Shown here one piece after another: positions 19,408-27,669 of a stretch of DNA of 64,000 nucleotides. Source of the stretch: Microbacterium sp. MYb62 (GTDB lineage: Bacteria; Actinomycetota; Actinomycetes; Actinomycetales; Microbacteriaceae); NCBI RefSeq assembly GCF_002979475.1, contig NZ_PCOY01000013.1, forward strand, positions 1-64,000, written 5' to 3'. The position numbers and the translations under genes are program-made. Position 1 is the stretch's first letter, and every line of letters begins with the position of its first letter. Below the pieces are notes generated by a model. The model worked only from the letters and a program-made list of their open reading frames with translations. It was not told where the DNA came from and made no database searches.

Positions 19408-20805
19408 ATGAACGACACCGCGTCCCCGACGAACGAGATCCTGGTCGTCGGGGCGGGGATGGCGGCACACCGGTTCGTCGAATGTCTGCTCCACGATCCG
19501 AGCACGGATGTGCGGGTCACGGTGATCGGCGATGAGGGACACGGTCCCTACGACCGGTCCGCTCTGGTCGAGGTCCTCGCCGGGCGAGATCCCGCCGAGC
19601 TCCAGCTCGAACGCGCAGCGTTCGGCGACGATCGCGTGCGGCTCATCCGCGATGATCGGGTGCTGCGCATCGATCCGGCCGCGCGTACCGTCCGGACCCG
19701 GGCGCGGCGCACGTACGCCTACGACACGCTCGTGCTGGCGACGGGCTCGTTCGCCGCGCGGGTCGCGGTCGACGGAGCACGTCTTCCCGGCTGTTTCGTC
19801 CTCCGGACGATCGAAGACGCCGAATCGGTCCGGGAGTTCGTGCACACCCGTTCCCGCATCCTGGGCCGGCCCCTGCGCGGTGCGGTCATCGGCGGAGGCC
19901 CTCCCGGACTCGCCACGGCGGAGGCGCTGCACGACCTCGGCATCGACACGACCTTCGTGCAGCATCCGGAGCATCTCCTGCCTGCAGAGCTGGATCAGAC
20001 GGCCGCGACGGTGCGGCGGATCGCCCTCGAGGAGAAGGGCATCACCGTGCGAACCCGCGCACGGACGACGCGTCTCGACCCGGACGAGTCGGGTGCGGTC
20101 ACCGCGCTCGAGTTCCAGGACGGGAGTTTCCAGCGCGCGGACATCGTGATCTTCACCATCGGCGTGCATCCGCGTGACGAGCTCGCGCGCAACGCCGGGC
20201 TCGAAGTGCATCCGCGTGGCGGCGTGATCGTCGACGACCGGTGCGGGACCTCGGATGAGAACATCCTGGCGATCGGAGAAGCGGCGTGCTTCGAAGGTCG
20301 CCACATCGACGCCGTCGCTCCTGCACGGGTGATGGCGGAGCTCGCCGCCGCACGGCTCCTCGGCAAGGACGTGAGCCATCGCGGGCACGATGGATCCGCG
20401 CCCCACGGCATCCCGGTGGTCCTATCGACAGGCGCAGGAGGCGAGATCGCGCCGGGGCAGCTCATGGCCATCGGGCGGATCGCCGAGGTCTTCCGTGTCC
20501 GGCCTCGGATCACCGGGGCGGGAGTCGAGTTGCGAGGGGCGAGGCCGGAACAGTCCTCCGCGCTGTGGGAGCAGCTGGTCGCAGCCGGTCTCGTGGACGG
20601 CGCCCTCGTCGGTGCCGACGCAGGCGAGGCGCCGCCCGGACAGGTCCCGCGGGATGTCCAGGGACGACGAGCGGATGCGTCCGGGACCGCGCCTCGCCCG
20701 AGGGGACAGACCACGCGCGGGCCGGTCGTGCGCGGTTGGGGTGAACGGGCGCGTGCCGGCGAATCACTCCTCGGTTCGTCGGGCCGGGTGGAGAACCCGG
20801 CATGA
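19408..20805 (+). CDS. NAD(P)/FAD-dependent oxidoreductase resembling the N-terminal module of nitrite reductase NirB
   Basis: 465 residues from the ATG at 19408, preceded by gacaggag; the frame is open to 19321 but the added residues do not fit. Rossmann FAD site ILVVGAGMAAHRFVE, second dinucleotide site GAVIGGGPPGLATAEALHDL (usual second glycine pattern somewhat altered), and NILAIGEAACFEGRHI for the flavin ribityl contact. This is the layout of the NirB/NasC FAD module. The [2Fe-2S] cysteine region and the siroheme domain of a full NirB (about 850 residues) are absent; the last ~80 residues are low-complexity. Overlaps the next gene by 4 bp (ATGA). Confidence 0.8.
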   Translation: MNDTASPTNEILVVGAGMAAHRFVECLLHDPSTDVRVTVIGDEGHGPYDRSALVEVLAGRDPAELQLERAAFGDDRVRLIRDDRVLRIDPAARTVRTRARRTYAYDTLVLATGSFAARVAVDGARLPGCFVLRTIEDAESVREFVHTRSRILGRPLRGAVIGGGPPGLATAEALHDLGIDTTFVQHPEHLLPAELDQTAATVRRIALEEKGITVRTRARTTRLDPDESGAVTALEFQDGSFQRADIVIFTIGVHPRDELARNAGLEVHPRGGVIVDDRCGTSDENILAIGEAACFEGRHIDAVAPARVMAELAAARLLGKDVSHRGHDGSAPHGIPVVLSTGAGGEIAPGQLMAIGRIAEVFRVRPRITGAGVELRGARPEQSSALWEQLVAAGLVDGALVGADAGEAPPGQVPRDVQGRRADASGTAPRPRGQTTRGPVVRGWGERARAGESLLGSSGRVENPA

Positions 20806-21539
20806 GGATCGCGCGGCCGCGGACGCACCACGCGCTCAGCGGATGCACCATCGCCGTCTCCGGCGTGTGGGGGCAGGCGGATGCCGCTTCGGCAGCCGGC
20901 GACGTTGCGGGAACCGGTGAGCTCGGCGATGTCCTCGGGGAGGCAGGCGCGGATGTGGTGCAGATCCGGACACCGGCCGACCTGCGCCGCGCGGTGGAGC
21001 GCGCAGGCCTCGGCCGGGTCGATGCCGTGCTCTTCCCCTCGTCGTCCGCGTCCTGGGTCACGACCGCGGAGAGTGCAGGCGTGCTCGACGCGAATCGCCG
21101 AAGAGCGGCGACGGGGCGGCTGATCCTGTTCGCGCGGGACGAGGGGGAGGCCGCACGTCTGCACGCGGCACGCCTTCCTGCGCGATCCGCCGAGCAGCCC
21201 ACCGCGACCGCACTCGTGCGCGGCGTGCTGGCGCACTACGGCAGCGGGGTTGCGTCGCTGCCCACCGACGTCGGGCGCCTCGAGGTGCGCAGCGGCGGCG
21301 TCGTCGTCGACGAACGCTTCATTCCTCTCTCGCCGGGCGCCACCGGAATCATCGAGGCGCTGTTCCTCGCCCGAGGCCGTGTCCTCTCGCGAGCGGAACT
21401 GGGAAGGTCGCTTCCCGGCCGGCGCAGCGGTCGGGCGGTGGAAGTCGCCGTCGCGCGTCTGCGCGAGGCTCTCGACAGGAGAGAACTCGTTCAGACCGTG
21501 GTCAAGCGGGGCTATCGCCTCGCGGTCGCCGAGGAGTGA
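20802..21539 (+). CDS. HemD-like domain fused to an OmpR-type winged helix (putative regulator)
   Basis: 245 residues. Residues ~12-150 look like a uroporphyrinogen-III synthase (HemD)-type half: TIAVSGVWGQ, LGEAGADVVQIRTPADL, VDAVLFPSSSASWVT, then ALVRGVLAHYG. Residues ~165-245 form a Trans_reg_C winged helix: LSPGATGIIEALFLARGRVL and AVARLREALDRRELVQTVVKRGYRL. HemD-wHTH proteins accompany nitrite/nitrate assimilation genes in actinobacteria. The HemD part is shorter than a full ~260-residue enzyme, so catalysis is doubtful and regulation is more likely (inference). Confidence 0.7.
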   Translation: MRIARPRTHHALSGCTIAVSGVWGQADAASAAGDVAGTGELGDVLGEAGADVVQIRTPADLRRAVERAGLGRVDAVLFPSSSASWVTTAESAGVLDANRRRAATGRLILFARDEGEAARLHAARLPARSAEQPTATALVRGVLAHYGSGVASLPTDVGRLEVRSGGVVVDERFIPLSPGATGIIEALFLARGRVLSRAELGRSLPGRRSGRAVEVAVARLREALDRRELVQTVVKRGYRLAVAEE

Positions 21540-21571
21540 TCGCGGAGCGTCGCCGGTGCGGCGTGCGGCGA

Positions 21572-21874
21572 CTACTCCGCCGGCGCGTCCGAGGGAACGG
21601 TATCGGGGGTGACCGGTGGAGTCTCGGTCGGTGCCGTCGAGGGCTCGACCGAGGGTGACGGCGTCGATTCCGGCTCCGGGACGGTGACCTGCGCATGAAC
21701 GACCTGGCTGCCGATCGCCGCGACGACGATGAGGCTGCCGACGATGGCGGCGATCGTGTTGTCGCGGATCCGACGGCGGATCTGTCCCTCATGCCATCGG
21801 GTGCGCGCGGTGTGCAGCCGTGCGCGCTCCGCCGACGTGCGCGCCTGTGCGTTCTTGGAACCGCGTGCGGCCAT
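21572..21874 (-). CDS. Small single-pass membrane protein of unknown function
   Basis: 100 residues. Basic N-terminal 40 residues (RARLHTARTRWHEGQIRRRI), one membrane helix at about 42-60 (AAIVGSLIVVAAIGSQV), and an extracytoplasmic tail made almost wholly of P, T, S, E and V. Positive-inside rule puts the N terminus in the cytoplasm. I do not recognise a family. Convergent with the HemD-winged-helix gene and divergent from rarA. Confidence 0.65.
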   Translation of the reverse strand: MAARGSKNAQARTSAERARLHTARTRWHEGQIRRRIRDNTIAAIVGSLIVVAAIGSQVVHAQVTVPEPESTPSPSVEPSTAPTETPPVTPDTVPSDAPAE

Positions 21875-21965
21875 GCCCTGGATCTCCCGTCCGAACGTCG
21901 CTCGACGACGTCGCCTGAGAGCCTACCGGGACGCGGCTGTTCACCGAAGTGTCGGGGCCCGCCGT

Positions 21966-21977
21966 TAGCCTGGAGCG
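21966..21977 (+). promoter_or_regulatory. Leaderless-type promoter of rarA
   Basis: TAGCCT at 21966-21971, spacer ggagcg of 6 nt, ATG at 21978. Confidence 0.5.
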
Positions 21978-23369
21978 ATGACGTCTCCTGCCGCGCTGCT
22001 CTCCGGGCAGACGCCCCTCGCCGTGCGCATGCGTCCGGTGTCCCTCGCCGAGGTCGCGGGGCAGCGTCATCTGTTGCGCGCCGGCTCGCCGATCGTCGCA
22101 CTCGCCGACCCGGACGCCACGTCGCCGGGGGCCGTGTCGATCATCCTGTGGGGGCCGCCGGGCACCGGGAAGACGACACTCGCGCAGGCGATCGCCCGCT
22201 CGTCCGGGCGTCGATTCGTCGAGCTCTCGGCGATCACCGCGGGGGTGAAGGACGTGCGCGAGGTCATGCAGGAGGCGATCACGCAGCGCGACCTCTACGG
22301 ACAGACGACGATCCTCTTCCTCGACGAGATACACCGCTTCACGAAGGCTCAACAGGATGCGCTCCTGCCCGGCGTCGAGAACGGCTGGGTGATCCTGATC
22401 GCCGCGACGACCGAGAACCCGTCCTTCTCCGTCATCTCGCCGCTGCTCTCCCGCTCGCTCCTGCTGACCCTCCAGCCGCTGACCGACGACGACATCGGGC
22501 TGCTCGTCGACCGCGCGGTCGACGACGCCCGCGGGCTCAACGGTGCCGTCACCCTCAGCGTCGAGGCACGATCGTCCCTGGTCCGACTGGCGTCGGGCGA
22601 CGCGCGGCGCGCCCTCACCGGGCTCGAGGCCGGAGCAGCGGTCGCGCTGTCCCACGCCGCGGCGGCGTCTGCCGATGGCGATGAAGCCGCTTCCGGCGAC
22701 GATTCTGAAGACGCGACTGAAGGCACAGGAGTGCCGGAGGTGTCGGCCGACGACATCGCGCAGGCGGTCGACAAAGCCCTGCTGCGCTACGACCGGCAGG
22801 GGGACGAGCACTACGACGTCATCAGCGCCTTCATCAAATCGATCAGGGGCTCGGATCCCGACGCCGCCCTGCACTACCTCGCGCGGATGATCGAGGCGGG
22901 GGAGGACCCGCGGTTCATCGCCCGGCGTCTGGTGATCTCCGCATCCGAAGACGTGGGTCTCGCCGACCCGCAGGCCCTCGCCATCGCCGTCGCCGCAGCG
23001 GATGCCGTGGCGTTCATCGGCATGCCGGAGGGGCGCATCCCCCTCGCGGAAGCGACGGTGTACCTGGCGACCACCGCCAAATCGAACGCGGCCTATGTGG
23101 GCATCGATGCCGCGATCGCCGACATCCGCGCCGGCGGTTTCGGCCGCGTGCCGCTGCATCTGCGGGATGCGCACTATCCGGGTGCCAAACGCCTCGGCCA
23201 CGGACGCGGCTACATCTACTCGCACGACAGCGAGTTCGGGATCGTGCCTCAGCAGTATCTGCCGGATGAGCTGGACGGACGGCACTACTACGAGCCGAAG
23301 AACCTCGGAGCGGAGCGCGACATCGGTGCGCGTCTCGAGCGCATCCGTCGCATCCTCGGCGACCGCTGA
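21978..23369 (+). CDS. rarA: Replication-associated recombination protein A (RarA/MgsA AAA+ ATPase)
   Basis: 463 residues. Clamp-loader-like ATPase acting at stalled forks. N-terminal [16 protein letters not shown], Walker [14 protein letters not shown], Walker [18 protein letters not shown], sensor 1 AATTENPSF and arginine finger SPLLSRSLL. The C-terminal helical tetramer part has [20 protein letters not shown] and [15 protein letters not shown]. An acidic insert near residues 230-255 ([19 protein letters not shown]) lies between the lid and tetramerisation regions; it is not part of the core family and may be a flexible linker. Confidence 0.95.
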   Translation: MTSPAALLSGQTPLAVRMRPVSLAEVAGQRHLLRAGSPIVALADPDATSPGAVSIILWGPPGTGKTTLAQAIARSSGRRFVELSAITAGVKDVREVMQEAITQRDLYGQTTILFLDEIHRFTKAQQDALLPGVENGWVILIAATTENPSFSVISPLLSRSLLLTLQPLTDDDIGLLVDRAVDDARGLNGAVTLSVEARSSLVRLASGDARRALTGLEAGAAVALSHAAAASADGDEAASGDDSEDATEGTGVPEVSADDIAQAVDKALLRYDRQGDEHYDVISAFIKSIRGSDPDAALHYLARMIEAGEDPRFIARRLVISASEDVGLADPQALAIAVAAADAVAFIGMPEGRIPLAEATVYLATTAKSNAAYVGIDAAIADIRAGGFGRVPLHLRDAHYPGAKRLGHGRGYIYSHDSEFGIVPQQYLPDELDGRHYYEPKNLGAERDIGARLERIRRILGDR

Positions 23370-23388
23370 CCCCGCCGATTCGACGGGG
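23370..23388 (+). terminator. Possible weak terminator after rarA
   Basis: Imperfect hairpin directly after the stop: CCCCG, one mismatch, CG, loop att, CG, mismatch, CGGGG. There is no T tract. Confidence 0.3.
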
Positions 23389-23401
23389 AACCACGATCTG
23401 T

Positions 23402-23407
23402 TAGACT
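23402..23407 (+). promoter_or_regulatory. -10 element of rpsD
   Basis: TAGACT at 23402-23407; transcription would start near 23414 and give a leader of about 138 nt, long for this window. Confidence 0.5.
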
Positions 23408-23491
23408 TGAGCGGCTCGAAACCGAGTTTTCGGGCATCTCCTCGTTCACACCACACCTTGATGGCGCCCCGGCGTGCGCTCCCAGGCAGAA

Positions 23492-23510
23492 CGCGGACGA
23501 TACGTCCGTG
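23492..23510 (+). promoter_or_regulatory. Hairpin in the rpsD leader
   Basis: An 8-bp stem (one G-U pair) with triloop: arm 23492-23499, loop ata, arm 23503-23510; core CGGACG/CGTCCG. It lies 41 nt before the start. In several bacteria ribosomal protein S4 represses its own mRNA through a leader structure, so this is a candidate for such control; this is inference. Confidence 0.35.
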
Positions 23511-23551
23511 AGTCGTGAAAGACGCGACCACGTCATCGGAAGGACAACTTC

Positions 23552-24181
23552 GTGACCACGAAGTCCCAGGACCGCCGCAAGGTGCGTCTGAGCCGTGCCC
23601 TTGGCATCCCGCTCACCCCGAAGGCCGCCCGCTACCTCGAGAAGCGTCCCTACGCTCCGGGCGAGCACGGCCGCACCAAGCGCAAGGCGGACAGCGACTA
23701 CGCCGTCCGTCTGCGTGAGAAGCAGCGTCTGCGCGAGCAGTACGGCATCCGCGAGAAGCAGATGCGCAACACGTTCAACGAGGCTCGCCGCCAGGACGGC
23801 CTGACCGGTGAGAACCTGGTCGAGCTGCTCGAGATGCGTCTCGACGCCCTCGTCGTGCGTTCGGGCTTCGCCCGCACCACCGCGCAGGCTCGCCAGCTCG
23901 TCGTGCACCGTCACATCCTCGTCGACGGCCAGCTCGTCGACCGCCCGTCGTTCCGCGTGAAGCCGGGTCAGCTCATCCACGTCAAGGCCAAGAGCGAGGG
24001 CACCGAGCCCTTCCAGGTGGCAGCAGCCGGCGGTCACGCCGAGGTCCTGCCCCCCGTCCCTGGCTACCTCGAGGTCGAGCTCGACAAGCTGCAGTCGCGT
24101 CTGATCCGTCGTCCGAAGCGCGCCGAGGTCCCCGTGACCTGTGAAGTGCAGCTCGTCGTCGAGTACTACGCGGCTCGCTGA
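23552..24181 (+). CDS. rpsD: 30S ribosomal protein S4
   Basis: Primary binder of 16S rRNA in small-subunit assembly. 209 residues, GTG start after aaggac. Conserved KVRLSRALGIPLTP, RPYAPGEHGR, LREKQRLREQYGIREKQ and the S4 RNA-binding domain MRLDALVVRSGFARTTAQARQLV. The N terminus lacks the zinc-binding cysteines of the C+ form, so it is a zinc-free (C-) S4. It is monocistronic, away from the rpsM-rpsK-rpoA cluster, and is closed by a strong terminator. Confidence 0.98.
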   Translation: MTTKSQDRRKVRLSRALGIPLTPKAARYLEKRPYAPGEHGRTKRKADSDYAVRLREKQRLREQYGIREKQMRNTFNEARRQDGLTGENLVELLEMRLDALVVRSGFARTTAQARQLVVHRHILVDGQLVDRPSFRVKPGQLIHVKAKSEGTEPFQVAAAGGHAEVLPPVPGYLEVELDKLQSRLIRRPKRAEVPVTCEVQLVVEYYAAR

Positions 24182-24202
24182 TCCAGCGACAGAGCAATCA
24201 GG

Positions 24203-24233
24203 CAGGAGGCGTCGGGATTCCCGACGCCTCCTG
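24203..24233 (+). terminator. Intrinsic terminator after rpsD
   Basis: A perfect 14-bp stem (24203-24216 with 24220-24233) around a 3-nt loop att, followed by tcgtttcc. It is the strongest terminator seen in the window, 22 bp after the rpsD stop. Confidence 0.85.
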
Positions 24234-24244
24234 TCGTTTCCGCA

Positions 24245-24250
24245 TACGAT
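24245..24250 (+). promoter_or_regulatory. -10 element for the small membrane protein and alaS
   Basis: TACGAT at 24245-24250, just after the rpsD terminator; predicted start near 24257, 36 nt before the ATG at 24293. Confidence 0.4.
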
Positions 24251-24292
24251 GGTGACACCGCGCCTTCGCGGGTCAAAGGCAAGGATGGCGAC

Positions 24293-24481
24293 ATGAAGAA
24301 CGTGCTGTGGTTCCTGATCGGTGTGATCGGCGGCTTCGTCGCGGCTCACTTCATGAACAAGGACCCGCGTGGTCACGACATCCTCGCCGAGGTCGACGCC
24401 CGGATCAACGGTTTCACCGCGATCCTCGGCGACGCCTACCGCGAGCAGGAGGCACGGCTCACGGAGCCGGGCGACAACTGA
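24293..24481 (+). CDS. Small conserved membrane protein upstream of alaS
   Basis: 62 residues with one N-terminal helix (VLWFLIGVIGGFVAAHFM, residues 4-21) followed by a soluble amphipathic tail containing GHDILAEVDARINGFTAILG and ending YREQEARL. Similar short proteins are found before alaS in related actinobacteria. aaggatgg precedes the ATG. Function unknown; the 55-bp gap to alaS and shared direction suggest co-transcription. Confidence 0.7.
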   Translation: MKNVLWFLIGVIGGFVAAHFMNKDPRGHDILAEVDARINGFTAILGDAYREQEARLTEPGDN

Positions 24482-24536
24482 ACCACCGCAGCAGCGCCTC
24501 GGCGCGGCATCTTCACGCAAGGACACCCGGCACTCT

Positions 24537-27197
24537 ATGAAAACTGCGGAGATCGCGCAGCGTTACCTCGACTTCTTCGAGAAGAACGACCACCTCATCG
24601 TCCCCTCGGCATCGCTGGTCAGCGACGACCCGTCCCTGCTCTTCACGGTCGCCGGAATGGTGCCGATGATCCCGTACCTCACGGGTGTCGTCCCCGCACC
24701 TCACCCGCGCATCGCCGACGTGCAGAAGTGCATCCGCACCAACGACATCGAAGAGGTCGGACGCACAGCCCGCCACGGCACGTTCTTCCAGATGCTGGGC
24801 AACTGGTCTTTCGGCGACTACTTCAAGGAAGGCGCGATCCGCTACGCCTGGGAGCTGCTGACGAGCTCCGAGTCCGACGGGGGTCTCGGTTTCGACGAGA
24901 AGGACCTGTGGATCACCGTCTATGAGACCGACGACGAGGCCGAGGCGATCTGGCGCGACATCATCGGTGTGAAGCCGGAACGCATCCAGCGGCTCGGACG
25001 CGCGGACAACTACTGGAACACCGGTCAGCCCGGCCCCGGTGGACCCGACTCGGAGATCTTCTTCGATCGCGGTCCGGCATACGGCAAGGACGGCGGCCCC
25101 GCCGTCGACGACTCGCGGTTCCTGGAGATCTGGAACCTCGTGTTCATGCAGGACTACCTCGAGAACATCCGCAGCAAGACCGAGTTCGACATCGTGGGCG
25201 AGCTGCCGATGAAGAACATCGACACCGGCATGGGGCTGGAGCGCGTCGCGTTCCTCAAGCAGGGCGTCGAGAACATGTACGAGTCGGATCAGGTGCGTCC
25301 GGTGCTGGACCGCGCCATCGAACTCTCCGGGCGCCGCTACGGCGTGCAGCACGAGGATGATGTGCGCTTCCGCGTCGTCGCCGACCACGTGCGCTCCTCG
25401 CTCATGCTCCTCTCCGACGGCGTGCGTCCGTCCAACGAAGGTCGCGGATACATCCTGCGCCGACTGATGCGCCGCACCGTCCGTGCGATGCGTCTGCTCG
25501 GTGTCGACGAGCCGGTCTTCCCCGAGCTGTTCGTCGCATCGCGCGACGTGATGAAGACGACCTACCCGGAGCTCGAGAAGGACTGGTCGGTGCTGTCGGC
25601 ATCCGCCTTCGCCGAGGAGGAGACGTTCCGCCGCACGCTCGTCGCCGGCTCCACGATCCTCGATCTCGCGCTCGACGAGACCAGGAAGGGCGGGGGGAAG
25701 ACCCTGAGCGGCCCCGAAGCCTTCCTGCTGCACGACACGTACGGCTTCCCGATCGACCTCACGCTCGAAGTCGCCGAAGAGGCAGGGCTCGACGTCGACC
25801 GTGCGGCATTCGACACGCTCATGCAGGAGCAGCGTCAACGAGCCAAGGACGACGCGCGCAACCGCAAGCGGCAGCTCGCAGACGTGTCGGTCTACCGTGA
25901 TCTGCGCGCCCTGGGCGAGACCGGCTTCGACGGCTACACCGCCCTCGAAGTCGAGTCGCGGGTGCTCGGACTCCTCGTCGACGGTGCTCCGGTGCGCAGC
26001 GCTGCCGAAGGCCAGATCGCCGAGGTCGTGCTCGCCGAGACGACGCTCTACGCCGAGTCGGGTGGGCAGGTGGCCGACAAGGGCACGATCGTCGGCCCCG
26101 GCTACGTGCTCGAAGTGCTCGACGTGCAGAAGCCGGTGCCCGGCCTGATCAGCCACACCGTCGAGGTCACGCGCGGAAGCGTTGCCGTCGACGACATCGC
26201 GACCACGGTCGTCGACGCCGCGAACCGCCGTGCAGCGCGCCAGGCGCACTCGGCCACACACCTCGTGCACGCCGCCCTGCGTGACACGCTCGGACCGACC
26301 GCGACGCAGGCGGGGTCTTTGAACCGCGCCGGTTACATGCGCTTCGACTTCGCCTGGTCTCAGGCCCTGTCCACGGACACCCGCAGCGAGATCGAGGAGA
26401 TCACGAACCGTGCGGTGCAGGACGCCCTCGAGGTCACCACGCGCATCGTCTCGCTCGACGAGGCGAAGGAGGCCGGTGCCATGGCGCTCTTCGGCGAGAA
26501 GTACGGCGATGTCGTCCGCATGGTCGACATCGGCGGCCCGTGGTCGCGCGAGCTGTGTGCCGGCACCCACGTGAGCACGAGCGCGGAGATCGGCCTGGTC
26601 AGCCTCGTCGGCGAGTCCTCCGTCGGCGCGTCCAACCGCCGTATCGAAGCGCTCGTCGGTGCGGACGCGTTCCGCGAGCTCGCGGCCGAGCGCGCGATCG
26701 TGTCGCAGCTCACCAGCTCGCTGAAGACGCCCCGCGAGCAGCTGCCCGAGCGGATCGCCGATCTCACGGCGAGCCTGAAGGCGGCGGAGAAGCGCATCGC
26801 CCAGTTCGAGGCGAAGGAGCGCGCGGGCCAGGTCCCGGCCATCGTCGAGGCGGCGACCCGTGTCGGTGCGTATCGCCTGGCTGCACAGAACCTCGGCGAG
26901 GTCGCATCCGCTGATGATGTGCGCGACCTCGTGAACGGCGTTCGCGACCGGCTCGGCTCCGATGCGGCTGTCGTCGCATTGGGTGCTGTCGTCAGCGGTC
27001 GCCCCGTCGTGGTAGTGGCGACCAATGACGCGGCGCGTTCGGCCGGCGCGAAGGCCGGTGCGCTCGCGAAGCGTGCCGCCGGCGTGCTCGGCGGCGGTGG
27101 CGGCGGACGAGACGACCTCGCGCAGGGTGGTGGCGCGGATGCTGCGGCCCTCCCGGCGGCGCTCGACGCCATCTCACAGGAGCTGCACGGCGCGTGA
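24537..27197 (+). CDS. alaS: Alanine--tRNA ligase
   Basis: 886 residues from the ATG at 24537 with aaggac upstream. The class II catalytic core begins MKTAEIAQRYLDFFEKNDH and has TVAGMVPMIPYL, RTNDIEEVGRTARHGTFFQM, and the motif 3 region with MGLERVAFL. The editing domain has both metal-binding motifs, HSATHLVHA and CAGTHVSTSAE, so mischarged Ser/Gly-tRNA clearance should work. The C-Ala domain ends with a glycine-rich GGGGGGRDDLAQGGG. The stop overlaps ruvX by 4 bp. Confidence 0.98.
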   Translation: MKTAEIAQRYLDFFEKNDHLIVPSASLVSDDPSLLFTVAGMVPMIPYLTGVVPAPHPRIADVQKCIRTNDIEEVGRTARHGTFFQMLGNWSFGDYFKEGAIRYAWELLTSSESDGGLGFDEKDLWITVYETDDEAEAIWRDIIGVKPERIQRLGRADNYWNTGQPGPGGPDSEIFFDRGPAYGKDGGPAVDDSRFLEIWNLVFMQDYLENIRSKTEFDIVGELPMKNIDTGMGLERVAFLKQGVENMYESDQVRPVLDRAIELSGRRYGVQHEDDVRFRVVADHVRSSLMLLSDGVRPSNEGRGYILRRLMRRTVRAMRLLGVDEPVFPELFVASRDVMKTTYPELEKDWSVLSASAFAEEETFRRTLVAGSTILDLALDETRKGGGKTLSGPEAFLLHDTYGFPIDLTLEVAEEAGLDVDRAAFDTLMQEQRQRAKDDARNRKRQLADVSVYRDLRALGETGFDGYTALEVESRVLGLLVDGAPVRSAAEGQIAEVVLAETTLYAESGGQVADKGTIVGPGYVLEVLDVQKPVPGLISHTVEVTRGSVAVDDIATTVVDAANRRAARQAHSATHLVHAALRDTLGPTATQAGSLNRAGYMRFDFAWSQALSTDTRSEIEEITNRAVQDALEVTTRIVSLDEAKEAGAMALFGEKYGDVVRMVDIGGPWSRELCAGTHVSTSAEIGLVSLVGESSVGASNRRIEALVGADAFRELAAERAIVSQLTSSLKTPREQLPERIADLTASLKAAEKRIAQFEAKERAGQVPAIVEAATRVGAYRLAAQNLGEVASADDVRDLVNGVRDRLGSDAAVVALGAVVSGRPVVVVATNDAARSAGAKAGALAKRAAGVLGGGGGGRDDLAQGGGADAAALPAALDAISQELHGA

Positions 27198-27667
27198 GCG
27201 GCTTCCGCCGCGGCGTGCGGCTCGGGATCGACGTCGGACGTGCGAGAGTCGGTGTCGCCCGCTGCGACCCGGACGGGATGCTCGCGGTGCCCGTCGAGAC
27301 GGTCGCTCGTGACGACGCATCGATCGATCGCCTCCTGCAGATCGCGGGCGAGTACGACCCGTTGGAATTCGTCGTCGGACTCCCGGTGAACATGCAGGGT
27401 GCGGATACTCCGTCGACCACGGACGCGCGCGAGTTCGCCGCCGCTCTGCGGCTGCGCAGTGGCATCCCGGTGCGGCTGGTGGACGAGCGGCTCAGCACGG
27501 TGACGGCTCACGCGGCCTTGCGCAGTTCCGGGAGATCTCAGAAGAAGTCTCGTAGCATTGTGGATCAGGTCGCCGCCGTGGTGCTTCTGCAGCAGGCGAT
27601 CGACATGGAGAAGAGCACCGGGAACCCGGCCGGTGCCACCATCTCGCCTGACGAGGAGCACGCCTGA
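27194..27667 (+). CDS. ruvX: Putative pre-16S rRNA nuclease / Holliday junction resolvase RuvX (YqgF)
   Basis: 157 residues, RNase H-like fold: LGIDVGRARVGVARCDPDG with the first catalytic Asp, VVGLPVNMQG, and VDERLSTVTAHAAL with the conserved E. In E. coli YqgF processes the 5' end of 16S rRNA. GTG start overlaps alaS (GTGA). Order alaS-ruvX-mltG-aroE is conserved in actinobacteria. Confidence 0.93.
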   Translation: MSGFRRGVRLGIDVGRARVGVARCDPDGMLAVPVETVARDDASIDRLLQIAGEYDPLEFVVGLPVNMQGADTPSTTDAREFAAALRLRSGIPVRLVDERLSTVTAHAALRSSGRSQKKSRSIVDQVAAVVLLQQAIDMEKSTGNPAGATISPDEEHA

Positions 27668-27669
27668 CG

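Noticed and set aside
21540..21977. Possible continuation of the HemD-winged-helix gene or a plus-strand gene over 21695-22684
   Set aside because: The plus-strand frame there is Arg-rich without motifs and overlaps rarA out of frame; the minus-strand 100-codon frame has a plausible membrane helix instead.
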